Assembly (NCBI RefSeq): GCF_000720175.1
Contig: NZ_JOIX01000029.1
Coordinates: 1 to 64,000 of the forward strand
Reading direction: 5' to 3'
DNA length: 64,000 nucleotides
From: Streptomyces sp. NRRL S-337
Lineage (GTDB): Bacteria > Actinomycetota > Actinomycetes > Streptomycetales > Streptomycetaceae
Within the stretch, counting starts at the first letter, position 1; every line of letters begins with the position of its first letter. The notes under the pieces were generated by a model. That model was not told the DNA's origin and ran no database searches. It saw only the letters and a list, made by a program, of their open reading frames with translations. The position numbers and the translations under genes are program-made. This document shows positions 16,779 through 25,443 of this stretch, in pieces.

Positions 16779-18647
16779 GTGACCAACAGTCAGGGGACCG
16801 TAGACGTGACCGACAGCGACGGCACCGCCCTCCCGCCCACCGGCCAGGGATCCGCCTCCACCCCCACCTTCGCCCTGGAGGACACCCTCCCACGGGTACC
16901 GCTGCCCTCCCTGGAGGAGAGCTGCGAGCGGTTCCTCGCCTGGTGCCGGCCCCTGCTGACCCCCGCCCAACTCGCCGAGACCGAGGCCGAGGTGGCCGCC
17001 TTCCTCCGGCCCGGCGGCCCCGGCCGGGTGCTCCAGGCAGCCCTGGAGGAGTACGACGCCACCGAGGGCGTGCACAGCTGGCTCGACACCTTCTGGCCCT
17101 ACCGCTACCTCGGCCGCCGCGACCGCATCGCCCTCAACGCCAACTTCTTCTTCCTCTTCCAGGACACCGGGCAGGCACAGCTGGACCGGGCCGCCGGCCT
17201 GATCGCCGGGGCGCTGCACCACAAGCACCAACTGGACCGGGAGGCCCTTCCCCCGGTGATCCAGCGCGGCCGCCCGCAGACCATGGAACAGAACAAGTTC
17301 CTGTTCTCCACCACCCGCATCCCCGGCCCGGAACAGGACACCGTCCGCGCCCCTTACACGGACGAGTGGCCCGGCCCGTCCGACGCCCGCCACATCGTGG
17401 TCTTCTTCCGGGGCCGCATGTACACCCTCGACGTCCTCGGCCCCGACGGCACACCGCACACCCTCGACGACCTGAAGGAAGGCCTGCGGGCCGTCCTCAA
17501 GGCCGACCCGGGTACGGAGCCGGACGCCCCGGTCGGCCACCTGACCACCATGGCCCGCGCCGAATGGGCCGCCGCCCGCGCGTCCCTCCAAGCCCTGCAC
17601 CCCGACAACGCCGCGGCCCTCGACACCGTCGAAACCGCCCTCTTCTGCCTCTGTCTGGAGGACTTCGCCCCCGCGGACACCCAGACGGCCTGCGACGAAC
17701 TCCTCCACGGCGACCGCGGCAACCGCTGGTTCGACAAGGCCGTCTCCTTCATCGTCTTCGCCGACGGCCGCGCCGGCATCAACGTCGAACACTGCGAACT
17801 GGACGGCACCACCATCCTCAGCTTCGTCGACGCCCTGCTCGCCACGCCGTCCGAGGAACATTCCCGCCTCTCCGGAGCGCGCCCCCAGGGCGCCCCCACC
17901 CCCCACCCCCTCACCTTCCACCTCGACGACGCCCTCCGCGCCCAGGTGCGCTCCGCCGCCACCGCCTTCGCCCGGTACGGCGCCGACACCGCCACCCGAA
18001 CGGTTTCCTTCGACGACTTCGGCGCCACCACGGCCAAGTCCCTGGGCGTCTCCCCGGACGCCTTCGTCCAGCTCGCCTACCAACTGGCCCACCAGCGCGC
18101 CAAGGGACACCTGGGCGCCACCTACGAGTCGATCGCCACCCGCCAGTGGCGCCGCGGCCGCACCGAGGCCATGCGCGTGGTCACCCCGGAGATCGTGGAC
18201 TTCGTCGCCACCCTGCAGGACCCGGCGACCGACCCCGCCGCCCGCCGCGCCGCCCTCCACACCGCGGCCCGCGCCCACGTCACCCGCGCCAAGGAATGCC
18301 AGGCCGGCGACGCCCCGGAGCAACACCTCTGGGAACTCGAACTGATCCAGCGCCGCCGCGGCCCCGACCTCGGCCTCACCGAACAGCCCGCCCTCTACCG
18401 CACCCCCGGCTGGCTGGTCATGCGCGACGACTACCTCAGCACCAGCTCCGCCCCCTCCACCCACATCCAGTACTTCGGCTTCGGCTCCACCAGCCCCCGC
18501 TGCATCGGCGTCGCCTACGTCCTCCTCCCCGACCGCTTCCACCTCTACCTCTCCACCCCCCGCCCCGTGGCCGCCGAAATGCACGCCTTCGCCGATCACC
18601 TCCGCGAGGCGGTACACGAACTCCGGGAGCTGCTGGCGTCGGGATGA
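16779..18647 (+). CDS. Carnitine/choline-type O-acyltransferase
   Basis: This 622-aa protein belongs to the carnitine/choline acyltransferase family, which moves acyl groups between CoA and a small hydroxylated amine. The N-terminal signature LPRVPLPSLEESCERFL (37-53) fits the family pattern. The catalytic His is H338 in INVEHCELDG, where animal enzymes have EHS-x-D. Downstream, AYQLAHQRAKGHLGATYES and RRGRTEAMRVV match the CoA/substrate region, and YFGFGSTSPRCIGVAYVL the C-terminal block. The length equals eukaryotic enzymes. GTG 16779 is used; GTG 16806 with GGGGA upstream is an alternative. The acceptor could be carnitine, choline or the neighbouring oxygenase's product. Confidence 0.8.
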   Translation: MTNSQGTVDVTDSDGTALPPTGQGSASTPTFALEDTLPRVPLPSLEESCERFLAWCRPLLTPAQLAETEAEVAAFLRPGGPGRVLQAALEEYDATEGVHSWLDTFWPYRYLGRRDRIALNANFFFLFQDTGQAQLDRAAGLIAGALHHKHQLDREALPPVIQRGRPQTMEQNKFLFSTTRIPGPEQDTVRAPYTDEWPGPSDARHIVVFFRGRMYTLDVLGPDGTPHTLDDLKEGLRAVLKADPGTEPDAPVGHLTTMARAEWAAARASLQALHPDNAAALDTVETALFCLCLEDFAPADTQTACDELLHGDRGNRWFDKAVSFIVFADGRAGINVEHCELDGTTILSFVDALLATPSEEHSRLSGARPQGAPTPHPLTFHLDDALRAQVRSAATAFARYGADTATRTVSFDDFGATTAKSLGVSPDAFVQLAYQLAHQRAKGHLGATYESIATRQWRRGRTEAMRVVTPEIVDFVATLQDPATDPAARRAALHTAARAHVTRAKECQAGDAPEQHLWELELIQRRRGPDLGLTEQPALYRTPGWLVMRDDYLSTSSAPSTHIQYFGFGSTSPRCIGVAYVLLPDRFHLYLSTPRPVAAEMHAFADHLREAVHELRELLASG

Positions 18648-18689
18648 GCAATTGACACGTAGGGCTCAGCCCCAGACACCAACCCGCAG

Positions 18690-18719
18690 TGGCGACGCCT
18701 CGAATGCAGGGCGTCGCCA
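18690..18719 (+). terminator. Hairpin after the acyltransferase gene
   Basis: TGGCGACGCC and GGCGTCGCCA form a perfect 10-bp stem with a 10-base loop, 43 bp beyond the stop. No U-tract follows. Confidence 0.65.
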
Positions 18720-19037
18720 AGGGTTGGGAGGCGGCTGAGCCGTCTCGGACAGACCGGGAGGAGCGAACTGAGGCACTGCTCGGCGGAGAGGGACTGCGAG
18801 TTGCCCACCTCCGAGGTGCGAGGGATCCTGCTAGGAGGGAACACTGCATTCCTTTGGGGGTCTACCTTCCGTTGCCCCGTTTCTCGTCACGCTCAAATAG
18901 TCGAAACGGGAATTGCCTTATCTGCCGCTGCAGTCGGTTCTCTCCCGACGGCTGCACGATGGGGAATTCATGTCGGTGTCTGACACTTGTCTCATGCGGC
19001 GAATCGATGAAGTTCTCTCCGTGAAATCGAGGCGGCT
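18720..19037. other. Lower-GC intergenic region, no gene called
   Basis: This region is visibly less GC-rich than the surrounding DNA, especially from about 18840 on. Two short forward frames exist, but neither has a typical product or start. It probably carries the promoter of the secreted-protein gene and marks the left side of an acquired segment. Confidence 0.5.
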
Positions 19038-19679
19038 ATGTTGCGTTTCGTGAGAAAGGTCGAAGCCTCTCTGGTCGTGACAGCGTTCATGCTGGCGACC
19101 TGCCTGTTCTCAGGAGGTTTCAGCGGTTCACTGGCTGTTGCGTCCCCCGTGGCAGAAAGTGATGCAGATGTCGTTCACCCGCTATCGGTTCAGGATTTCA
19201 ACGACTATTGCAAGGATCAGGGGTACGGGCAGGGTGTCACGACCATCGGCGAGGATGCGTACTCCATACGTTGCAAGAACGATGACGGCAGTCTGCAAGA
19301 ATTCGCCAATGACGAAGACATTCACAATTTCGTCGAGGGTGTCTGTGGAGCGGCTTACCCGAAACGCAATGTAATCGACCGGCTCAGGACTATGGCGAAC
19401 ACTTACAGTGCATGGGAATGCATGGATAGCGTCTCCTATGCGGGAGTGCCCGACCTGGAGGGTTGGTGCAAAGCCAAGGGGCTCAATCTACTTGCCTCAG
19501 AGAATGCCAAGTACCCTGCATACCGCTGGTTCTGTGTGAACTCCGATAAGTCGCGCGTAGAGGGTATACCCGTGGACCAGGTCTGCAAGTGGCAATATGG
19601 CTCTGACGCACTTGACCGGTTGGCTAATGCCAACGCCACGGAAATAGGTGACGCGTGGGACTGCAGGTACGTGAGATAG
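19038..19679 (+). CDS. Secreted protein with duplicated four-cysteine domain
   Basis: This 213-aa protein has a signal peptide: a basic start (RFVRK), a hydrophobic core to about residue 35 and a likely cleavage near AVASPVA. The mature part is two copies of one domain. Copy 1 (about 52-130) has Cys at 58, 79, 103 and 128; copy 2 (about 138-210) at 144, 166, 183 and 209. Both start with a (D/W)C-K motif and end W-(E/D)-C. Each copy probably forms two disulfides outside the cell. Codon use is much more A/T-tolerant than the neighbours, suggesting transfer. GAGGCGG precedes the ATG. The function is unknown. Confidence 0.75.
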   Translation: MLRFVRKVEASLVVTAFMLATCLFSGGFSGSLAVASPVAESDADVVHPLSVQDFNDYCKDQGYGQGVTTIGEDAYSIRCKNDDGSLQEFANDEDIHNFVEGVCGAAYPKRNVIDRLRTMANTYSAWECMDSVSYAGVPDLEGWCKAKGLNLLASENAKYPAYRWFCVNSDKSRVEGIPVDQVCKWQYGSDALDRLANANATEIGDAWDCRYVR

Positions 19680-19761
19680 CAGCAGTACTCGCTAGCGAGT
19701 TGGTGAACCCTGGACGATCTGACGCCACTCCGCCGCCGGTTGCCGGTGGCGGAGGCCGCAT

Positions 19762-19809
19762 GCCGGGCGCAACTACTTCAGCAACGCCGGGCGCAACTAC
19801 TTCAACAAC
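19762..19809. repeat. 24-bp tandem repeat, two copies
   Basis: Two 24-bp copies, each starting GCCGGGCGCAACTACTTCA, lie at 19762-19785 and 19786-19809 with one mismatch. The second overlaps the last codons of the Fpg/Nei gene, so the duplication spans the end of that gene. Confidence 0.85.
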
Positions 19810-20663
19810 CGCGACAACCGCCGGTCGGCGAGCGGCCTGCCCCCGGTCTGGCATGTGGGGCAGTACTGCAGCGACGAGTCGCTGAACGACACCTCCCGTA
19901 CGGTGTCCCCGCAGACCGGACAGGGCTCCCCGGTCCGCCCGTGCACCCGCATCCCCGTCCTCTTCTCCGCCTTGAGGTCCTCCGGCGCCAGCCCCCGGGC
20001 CCGCTCGACCGCCTCGCCCAGCGTCGTGACGACCGCCGCGTACAGCCGCGCCACCTCCTCCTCGGACAGATCGGCGGCGAGCTTGAACGGCGACATCCGC
20101 GCCGCGTGCAGGATCTCGTCCGAATAGGCGTTGCCGATCCCGGCCAGCACGCTCTGGTCCCGCAACACGCCCTTGATCTGCCGCCGTTCGCCCGTCAGCA
20201 TTCCGGCGAAGGCCTCCTGGGTGAAGTCGTCACCCAGCGGATCGTGCCCGAGCCGCGCGACCCCGGGCACCTCCTGCGGATCCCGCACGACGTACAGCGC
20301 GAGGTGCTTCTGACTACCGGCCTCCGTCACGTCGAACCCCGCACCCTCGGGCTCCCGGAGCCGCACCCGCAGCGCCAGCGGCCCCTTCCCTGGACGCGGC
20401 GGAGCCGCCGGCAGCCGCTCACTCCACCGCACCCACCCCGCCCGCCCCAGATGCATCACCACAAACAGCTCCCCGGCCCGGAGCGCGAGGAACTTGCCGT
20501 ACCGGGCCACGGCCTCGCACGCCTGCCCCTCCACCGCCCCCAGCGGCGGATCGTAGGTCTTCAACGCGGCCACCGACACCAGCTGCGCCCGGTCCACCAC
20601 CCGCCCCGCCAGCCGCTCCTCCAGGAACCGCCCCAGCGCCTCGACCTCCGGCAATTCAGGCAT
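19797..20663 (-). CDS. Fpg/Nei family DNA glycosylase / AP lyase
   Basis: This 288-aa base-excision repair enzyme removes oxidised bases and nicks the abasic site. It starts MPELPEVEAL; Pro2 (after Met removal, the catalytic N-terminus) and Glu3 are intact. The H2TH region shows LAGIGNAYSDEIL. The C-terminal zinc finger is CPVC...CPTC followed by QTGGRPLADRRLSRLLK. I chose ATG 20663 because the catalytic proline must be N-terminal; the open frame continues to 20699. Whether the preferred lesion is 8-oxoguanine or an oxidised pyrimidine cannot be read here. It is divergent from the kinase-transporter gene. Confidence 0.9.
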   Translation of the reverse strand: MPELPEVEALGRFLEERLAGRVVDRAQLVSVAALKTYDPPLGAVEGQACEAVARYGKFLALRAGELFVVMHLGRAGWVRWSERLPAAPPRPGKGPLALRVRLREPEGAGFDVTEAGSQKHLALYVVRDPQEVPGVARLGHDPLGDDFTQEAFAGMLTGERRQIKGVLRDQSVLAGIGNAYSDEILHAARMSPFKLAADLSEEEVARLYAAVVTTLGEAVERARGLAPEDLKAEKRTGMRVHGRTGEPCPVCGDTVREVSFSDSSLQYCPTCQTGGRPLADRRLSRLLK

Positions 20664-20775
20664 ATCCCCAGTCTGCCGCGCAGTCCGGCTCCCGGCCACA
20701 GAGCCCCCGCCCCGAGCCCCGCCCCGGGAAGGGAGAAGGAAGTGTGAATCCGGTACGGGGATCCGCGCCGTGGAT

Positions 20776-20781
20776 TACCTT
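20776..20781 (+). promoter_or_regulatory. -10 element for a leaderless kinase-MFS transcript
   Basis: TACCTT fits TAnnnT and lies exactly six bases before GTG 20788. In Streptomyces this spacing puts the transcription start on the first base of the start codon. No Shine-Dalgarno is present, supporting a leaderless mRNA. Confidence 0.6.
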
Positions 20782-20787
20782 GCCCCC

Positions 20788-23421
20788 GTGGACCAGTTGA
20801 TCTCATCGGACCCGACGCACATAGGCCCGTACCGCCTGATCGCCCGCCTGGGCGCCGGCGGTATGGGGCTGGTGTACCTGGGCCGTTCCGAGGCCGGACG
20901 GACCGTCGCGGTCAAGGTCGTCCAGGACGAGCACGCACAGCATCCGGAGTTCCGCAGGCGCTTCGCCCGTGAGGTGGCCGCGGCCCGGCGGGTGGGCGGC
21001 TCCTGGACGGCGGACGTGCTCGACGCCGACACCGAGGCCGCGGTGCCCTGGGTGGCGACCCAGTACATTCCGGGGCCCGACCTGACCACCGTGGTGGCGG
21101 ACGACTACGGGCCGCTGCCCGAGCACTCCGTCCGGCTGCTGGCCAACCGCCTCGCCCTCGCCCTGCAGGCGGTGCACGAGGCGGGCCTGATCCACCGCGA
21201 CCTCAAGCCGTCCAATGTGCTGGTGACGGTGGACGGACCGCGCGTGATCGACTTCGGTATCGCGCGGGCCATGGACACCCTCGCCGGGGACAGCCTGCAC
21301 ACCCGCACCGGCATGCTGATCGGATCCCCCGGCTTCATGTCGCCCGAGCAGGTACGCGGCCTCGAACTCACCCCCGCCAGCGACGTGTTCTGCCTGGGCG
21401 CCGTCCTCGTCTACGCCGCCACCGGGCGCCTCCTCTTCGGCGCCACGGAGACCGGCCTGAACGCCCACCTCTTCCGGATCGCCGAGGAGGAGCCGGACCT
21501 GACCGGCGTACCGGAGCCGCTGCTCGACCTCGTACGCGAATGCCTCGACAAGGACCCGGCCGCGCGGCCCGCCCTCCAGCAGGTCGCGGCTCGCACGGAG
21601 ACGGACGCGGAGGGGGAGTGGCTGCCGGGCGCGGTGCTGGCCCAACTCGGCCGTCACGCGGCCCGGTTGCTGGACTACGGCCCTGAGACGGCCGTCGGCA
21701 CACCCGGTGCGGCTCCCGCCGGGGCGCCCATGGCGGCTCCCGAGGTCCCCGCAACCCCCGCCACTCCGCCCGGCCCGCCGCAACCGTCGACACCCCCACC
21801 GCCCGCGTACTCACCCACCGCCCCGGCCCAGCTCGCCACCCCGCAGGGCTTCGGACCGCCCCTGAACCCGCCCTCCCACGCCTGGCCCCCACCGGCCTGC
21901 CCGCCGAACCTCCAGGATCCGCCCCCGCACCCCAGGCGCTGGTGGGGCCTTGTGGCGGTCGCCCTGGTGCAGCTGTTCGTGCTGCTCGACGCGTCGTCCC
22001 TGCACCTGGCGATGCCGTTGATCGTGGCGGACCTGCACCTGCCCGCCGACGCCCTGAACCCGCTGTTCACCGCGTACGGACTGGCCTTCGGCGGGCTGCT
22101 GCTGCTCGGAGGCCACCTCGCCGACTTGATCGGCCGCAAGCGGATGCTGTTCATCGGGCTGGCCGGCTTCGCGGTGGCCGCCGCATTCGGCGGAATGGCC
22201 CCGACCTCCGGCATGCTGATCGCGTCCCGCGCCCTCCAGGGCGCCTGTGCCGCCCTCCTGTCCCCGGCCGCACTGGCCCTGGTGACGGCCAACTTCCCCG
22301 AACCCAAGGCCCGGGGCCGGGCGTTCGGCATCTACGCCGCCGTCGCCGCCGGCGGCTCGACGGCCGGCCTGCTCACCGGCGGCTGGCTGATCGAGAACCT
22401 CAGCTGGCGCTGGTGCCTGTTCGCCGACGTCCCCCTCGCCCTGCTCGCCGTGATCGGCACGGCCACCCTGGTCCACGACCGCCCGCTCCGCCCCCGCCGC
22501 CGCCTCGACGCGCCGGGCCTCCTGCTCGGCACCGGCGGGATCGTGGCCCTGGTCTACGGCTTCCAGGAGACGGGCCCGCGCGGCTGGCTGGACCTCCTCG
22601 TCCTGGCCCTGCTCGCCCTCGGCGTCGTCCTCCTCCTGGCCTTCGCCCTCTGGCAGAACAGGACCCCCGACCCGCTCCTGCCACCCCACCTCACCCAGGA
22701 CCGCAACCGCCTCGGCTCCTTCCTCGGCCTGTTTCTGACCGGTGCGGGGACGCTCGCCCTCTTCCCGACCCTGATGGCGTACCTGGAGATCGTCCGCGGC
22801 TACTCCCCGACAGCCACCGCCATGGCCCTCCTCCCCACGGTGGCCGCGATCCTCATCGGCTCCACCCAGGTCTCCGCCCGCCTGCTGCACCGCACGGCGC
22901 CGCGTAACCTGATCGCGCCGGGCCTGGCACTCACCGCCTGCGGCCTGCTCCTGCTGACCGGCCTGGAGCCCGGCAGCGACTACACCACCGTGATCCTGCC
23001 CGGCATGACCCTGGCCGGCCTGGGCCTCGGCATGGCCCTGATGCCGCTCTACTCCCTCGCCACGGGCGGCATCACCGCCCCGGACTCCGGCGGGGTCGCG
23101 GCAGTGACCAGCACGACCGACGAGGTGGGCGCGGCGCTCGGCACCGCGCTGTTCAGCAGCTCCCTCGCCGCGGCCATCGCCGCCCGACTGGACGCCGTCC
23201 AGGGCCTCCCACCCACCTTCGGCGCCGCGGCCCGCAACGGCCACGTCATCACCCCGGCCGGCCTTCCACCCCAACTCGCGGAAACCGTCACCAAGGCCAC
23301 GGTAGGCGGCTACGCCGACACCCTGTGGTGGTCGGTCGGCCTCACCCTCCTCGCAGCCCTGGCCACGGCCCTACTGATCAGGCCCACCGCCACGACGACC
23401 CTGGGACCTGTACATGAGTAG
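20788..23421 (+). CDS. Ser/Thr protein kinase fused to a 14-helix MFS (DHA2-type) transporter
   Basis: This 877-aa fusion has a complete Hanks-type kinase at about residues 13-265. It shows the glycine loop LGAGGMG, VAVK (K43), HRDLKPSN (136-143), DFG (155-157) and SPEQV. A Pro/Ala-rich linker (about 300-383) follows. The rest is a drug:H+ antiporter-2-like transporter with 14 predicted helices, a motif-A-like GGHLADLIGRKRM, and RALQGACAA. Most bacterial PknB-type kinases carry one helix and sensor repeats, so a full transporter is unusual. The frame is continuous with no repeat or stop at the junction. GTG 20788 is preferred over GTG 20770 because of the leaderless -10. The transporter substrate is unknown. 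Confidence 0.88.
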   Translation: MDQLISSDPTHIGPYRLIARLGAGGMGLVYLGRSEAGRTVAVKVVQDEHAQHPEFRRRFAREVAAARRVGGSWTADVLDADTEAAVPWVATQYIPGPDLTTVVADDYGPLPEHSVRLLANRLALALQAVHEAGLIHRDLKPSNVLVTVDGPRVIDFGIARAMDTLAGDSLHTRTGMLIGSPGFMSPEQVRGLELTPASDVFCLGAVLVYAATGRLLFGATETGLNAHLFRIAEEEPDLTGVPEPLLDLVRECLDKDPAARPALQQVAARTETDAEGEWLPGAVLAQLGRHAARLLDYGPETAVGTPGAAPAGAPMAAPEVPATPATPPGPPQPSTPPPPAYSPTAPAQLATPQGFGPPLNPPSHAWPPPACPPNLQDPPPHPRRWWGLVAVALVQLFVLLDASSLHLAMPLIVADLHLPADALNPLFTAYGLAFGGLLLLGGHLADLIGRKRMLFIGLAGFAVAAAFGGMAPTSGMLIASRALQGACAALLSPAALALVTANFPEPKARGRAFGIYAAVAAGGSTAGLLTGGWLIENLSWRWCLFADVPLALLAVIGTATLVHDRPLRPRRRLDAPGLLLGTGGIVALVYGFQETGPRGWLDLLVLALLALGVVLLLAFALWQNRTPDPLLPPHLTQDRNRLGSFLGLFLTGAGTLALFPTLMAYLEIVRGYSPTATAMALLPTVAAILIGSTQVSARLLHRTAPRNLIAPGLALTACGLLLLTGLEPGSDYTTVILPGMTLAGLGLGMALMPLYSLATGGITAPDSGGVAAVTSTTDEVGAALGTALFSSSLAAAIAARLDAVQGLPPTFGAAARNGHVITPAGLPPQLAETVTKATVGGYADTLWWSVGLTLLAALATALLIRPTATTTLGPVHE

Positions 23422-23608
23422 GTACGAGAACTACGACGACGAGCAGCCCGCCCCGCTCTACTCGTTGCCGGAAGAAGGCGACCGGGACGAAGAAAACACC
23501 ACGCTCGTGGACCGCCAGGAAAGCGGAGACCGGGACCTCCACTACGAGGAATGGCGCCCCCACGACCACAGCGGTCCGTACGGCCAAGGACGTCGCCGCC
23601 GGAACTGA
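23414..23608 (+). CDS. Small acidic hydrophilic protein coupled to the kinase-MFS gene
   Basis: This 64-aa protein is very rich in Glu, Asp and Arg, with a basic GRRRRN tail and Tyr/Ser residues that a kinase could modify. Its ATG lies inside the last codons of the kinase-MFS gene (8-bp overlap, ATGAGTAG), so translation is probably coupled. I recognise no family. A role as partner or substrate of the kinase-transporter is a guess from position. Confidence 0.6.
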   Translation: MSRYENYDDEQPAPLYSLPEEGDRDEENTTLVDRQESGDRDLHYEEWRPHDHSGPYGQGRRRRN

Positions 23609-23636
23609 CCTTTGGCCCTTGGTCGCCGCCCCACAC

Positions 23637-23691
23637 AAAAGGGCCGTCGGTCGTGTTTCTCCCGAAGCGGGAGAAACACGACCGACGGCCC
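23637..23691 (-). terminator. Strong terminator of glnA
   Basis: A perfect 24-bp stem (23641-23664 with 23668-23691) has a 3-base AAG loop. On the minus strand it is followed by TTTT (23640-23637), so it ends glnA transcription 48 bp after the stop. It can also act on the converging small-protein transcript. Confidence 0.92.
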
Positions 23692-23739
23692 GGAGACCTC
23701 ACAGGCCGGAGCGGAAAACCGCGCCGGCTTGGGGCGGTC

Positions 23740-25149
23740 TTAGATGTCGTAGTAAAGCTCGAACTCGTGCGGGTGCGGCCGCAGCTGGATCGGGGCGATT
23801 TCGTTGGTGCGCTTGTAGTCGATCCAGGTCTCGATCAGGTCGGCGGTGAAGACGCCGCCCTGCTGGAGGTACTCGTTGTCCTCTTCCAGGGCGTCGAGGA
23901 CGGCCGGGAGGGAGGTCGGGACCTGGGGGACGCCCGCGTGCTCCTCGGGGGCGAGCTCGTAGAGGTCCTTGTCGATCGGCTCGGCCGGCTCGATCTTGTT
24001 CTTGACGCCGTCCAGGCCCGCCAGGAGGAGGGCGGAGAAGGCGAGGTACGGGTTCGAGGACGGGTCCGGGGCGCGGAACTCGACGCGCTTGGCCTTGGGG
24101 TTGGAGCCCGTGATCGGGATGCGCATGGCCGCGGAGCGGTTGCGCTGGGAGTAGACCAGGTTGACCGGGGCCTCGAAGCCGGGGACCAGGCGGTGGTAGG
24201 AGTTCACCGTCGGGTTGGTGAAGGCGAGGAGCGAGGGGGCGTGCTTGAGGATGCCGCCGATGTAGTAGCGGGCGGTGTCCGAGAGGCCCGCGTAGCCCTG
24301 CTCGTCGTAGAAGAGGGGCTCGCCGCCCTGCCACAGGGACTGGTGGACGTGCATGCCGGAGCCGTTGTCACCGAAGATCGGCTTGGGCATGAAGGTGGCG
24401 GTCTTGCCGTTGCGCCAGGCGACGTTCTTCACGATGTACTTGAAGAGCATCAGGTCGTCGGCGGCGGCCAGCAGGGTGTTGAACTTGTAGTTGATCTCCG
24501 CCTGGCCGGCGGTGCCGACCTCGTGGTGCTGGCGCTCGACCTGCAGGCCGGCCTTGTCCAGCTCCAGGGAGATCTCGGCGCGCAGGTCGGCGAAGTGGTC
24601 GACCGGCGGGGCCGGGAAGTAGCCGCCCTTGTAGCGGACCTTGTAACCGCGGTTGTTCTCCTCGGAGCCGGTGTTCCAGGCGCCGGCCTCGGAGTCGATG
24701 TGGTAGAAGGACTCGTTCGACTTGGTCTCGAAGCGGACGTTGTCGAAGACGTAGAACTCGGCCTCCGGGCCGAAGTACGCGGTGTCCGCGATGCCGGTGG
24801 AGGCGAGGTAGGCCTCGGCCTTCTTGGCGATGTTGCGCGGGTCGCGGCTGTACTGCTCGCCGGTGATCGGGTCGTGGATGAAGAAGTTGACGTTGACCGT
24901 CTTGTCCCGGCGGAACGGGTCCACACGAGCGGTGGAGAGGTCGGCGCGCAGCGCCATGTCGGACTCGTGGATGGCCTGGAAACCACGGATCGAGGAGCCA
25001 TCGAACGCCAGCTCTTCGGCCGGGTCGAAGGCCGCTGCCGGGATCGTGAAGTGCTGCATCACACCGGGCAGGTCGCAGAAACGGACATCGATGAACTTGA
25101 CGTCCTCGTCCGCGATGAACTTCTTGGCCTCGTCGGCGTTCTGGAACAT
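23740..25149 (-). CDS. glnA: Glutamine synthetase type I
   Basis: This 469-aa protein is the dodecameric GSI that makes glutamine from glutamate, ammonium and ATP. It shows [12 protein letters not shown], the beta-grasp [10 protein letters not shown], the metal/ATP region [18 protein letters not shown], the NRSAAMRIP loop and EFRAPD. The Tyr in [10 protein letters not shown] is in the position of the adenylylation site of GSI-beta enzymes, so GlnE-type control is expected. ATG 25149 is chosen over a frame open far upstream because it has AGGAGG and gives the standard length. A GlnR box lies 100 bp upstream. Terminator 23637-23691 ends the gene. Confidence 0.97.
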   Translation of the reverse strand: MFQNADEAKKFIADEDVKFIDVRFCDLPGVMQHFTIPAAAFDPAEELAFDGSSIRGFQAIHESDMALRADLSTARVDPFRRDKTVNVNFFIHDPITGEQYSRDPRNIAKKAEAYLASTGIADTAYFGPEAEFYVFDNVRFETKSNESFYHIDSEAGAWNTGSEENNRGYKVRYKGGYFPAPPVDHFADLRAEISLELDKAGLQVERQHHEVGTAGQAEINYKFNTLLAAADDLMLFKYIVKNVAWRNGKTATFMPKPIFGDNGSGMHVHQSLWQGGEPLFYDEQGYAGLSDTARYYIGGILKHAPSLLAFTNPTVNSYHRLVPGFEAPVNLVYSQRNRSAAMRIPITGSNPKAKRVEFRAPDPSSNPYLAFSALLLAGLDGVKNKIEPAEPIDKDLYELAPEEHAGVPQVPTSLPAVLDALEEDNEYLQQGGVFTADLIETWIDYKRTNEIAPIQLRPHPHEFELYYDI

Positions 25150-25248
25150 CCAACTCCTCCTAGCCCGGTCACCGGTCGGCGGACGCGGGATTGCTACTCG
25201 GAACGCGACCAGTCCGGTGGCGCGCTCGCCCGACCATAGGCAGGCGGG

Positions 25249-25286
25249 ATTTCTCAAGCATGACCCATTTGTTTCGCCGAGGTTAA
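25249..25286 (-). promoter_or_regulatory. GlnR binding site upstream of glnA
   Basis: On the minus strand: TTAAC-N6-GAAAC-N6-GTCAT-N6-GAAAT, again with exact 6-base spacers. This has the layout of the Streptomyces glnA GlnR box and matches the spacing of the glnII site in this window. Confidence 0.8.
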
Positions 25287-25431
25287 CCGCCGCGCGGTCC
25301 TCTTTACCCCCCAGTGTGCGCCAATGAACGGGATTGCGGACCCGGTGGTGAGGCCAGGTTTCCGCCACCGTTCCGGGCGGTCCGCCCGCGCGGATACCGG
25401 CCCTCCGGGAAGGGAACGTATGCGGTCCCAG

Positions 25432-25437
25432 TACCGT
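25432..25437 (+). promoter_or_regulatory. -10 element for a leaderless RDD transcript
   Basis: TACCGT (TAnnnT) is followed by exactly six bases and GTG 25444. There is no ribosome-binding site, so transcription probably begins at the start codon. Confidence 0.55.
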
Positions 25438-25443
25438 GGACGG

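Noticed and set aside
18689..19024. 111-codon forward frame before the secreted protein
   Set aside because: No convincing start, contains the terminator hairpin, and its composition is not protein-like.
20770..20787. GTG 20770 as start of the kinase-MFS gene
   Set aside because: GTG 20788 fits the leaderless TACCTT element and gives the usual DQL-type N-terminus of these kinases.
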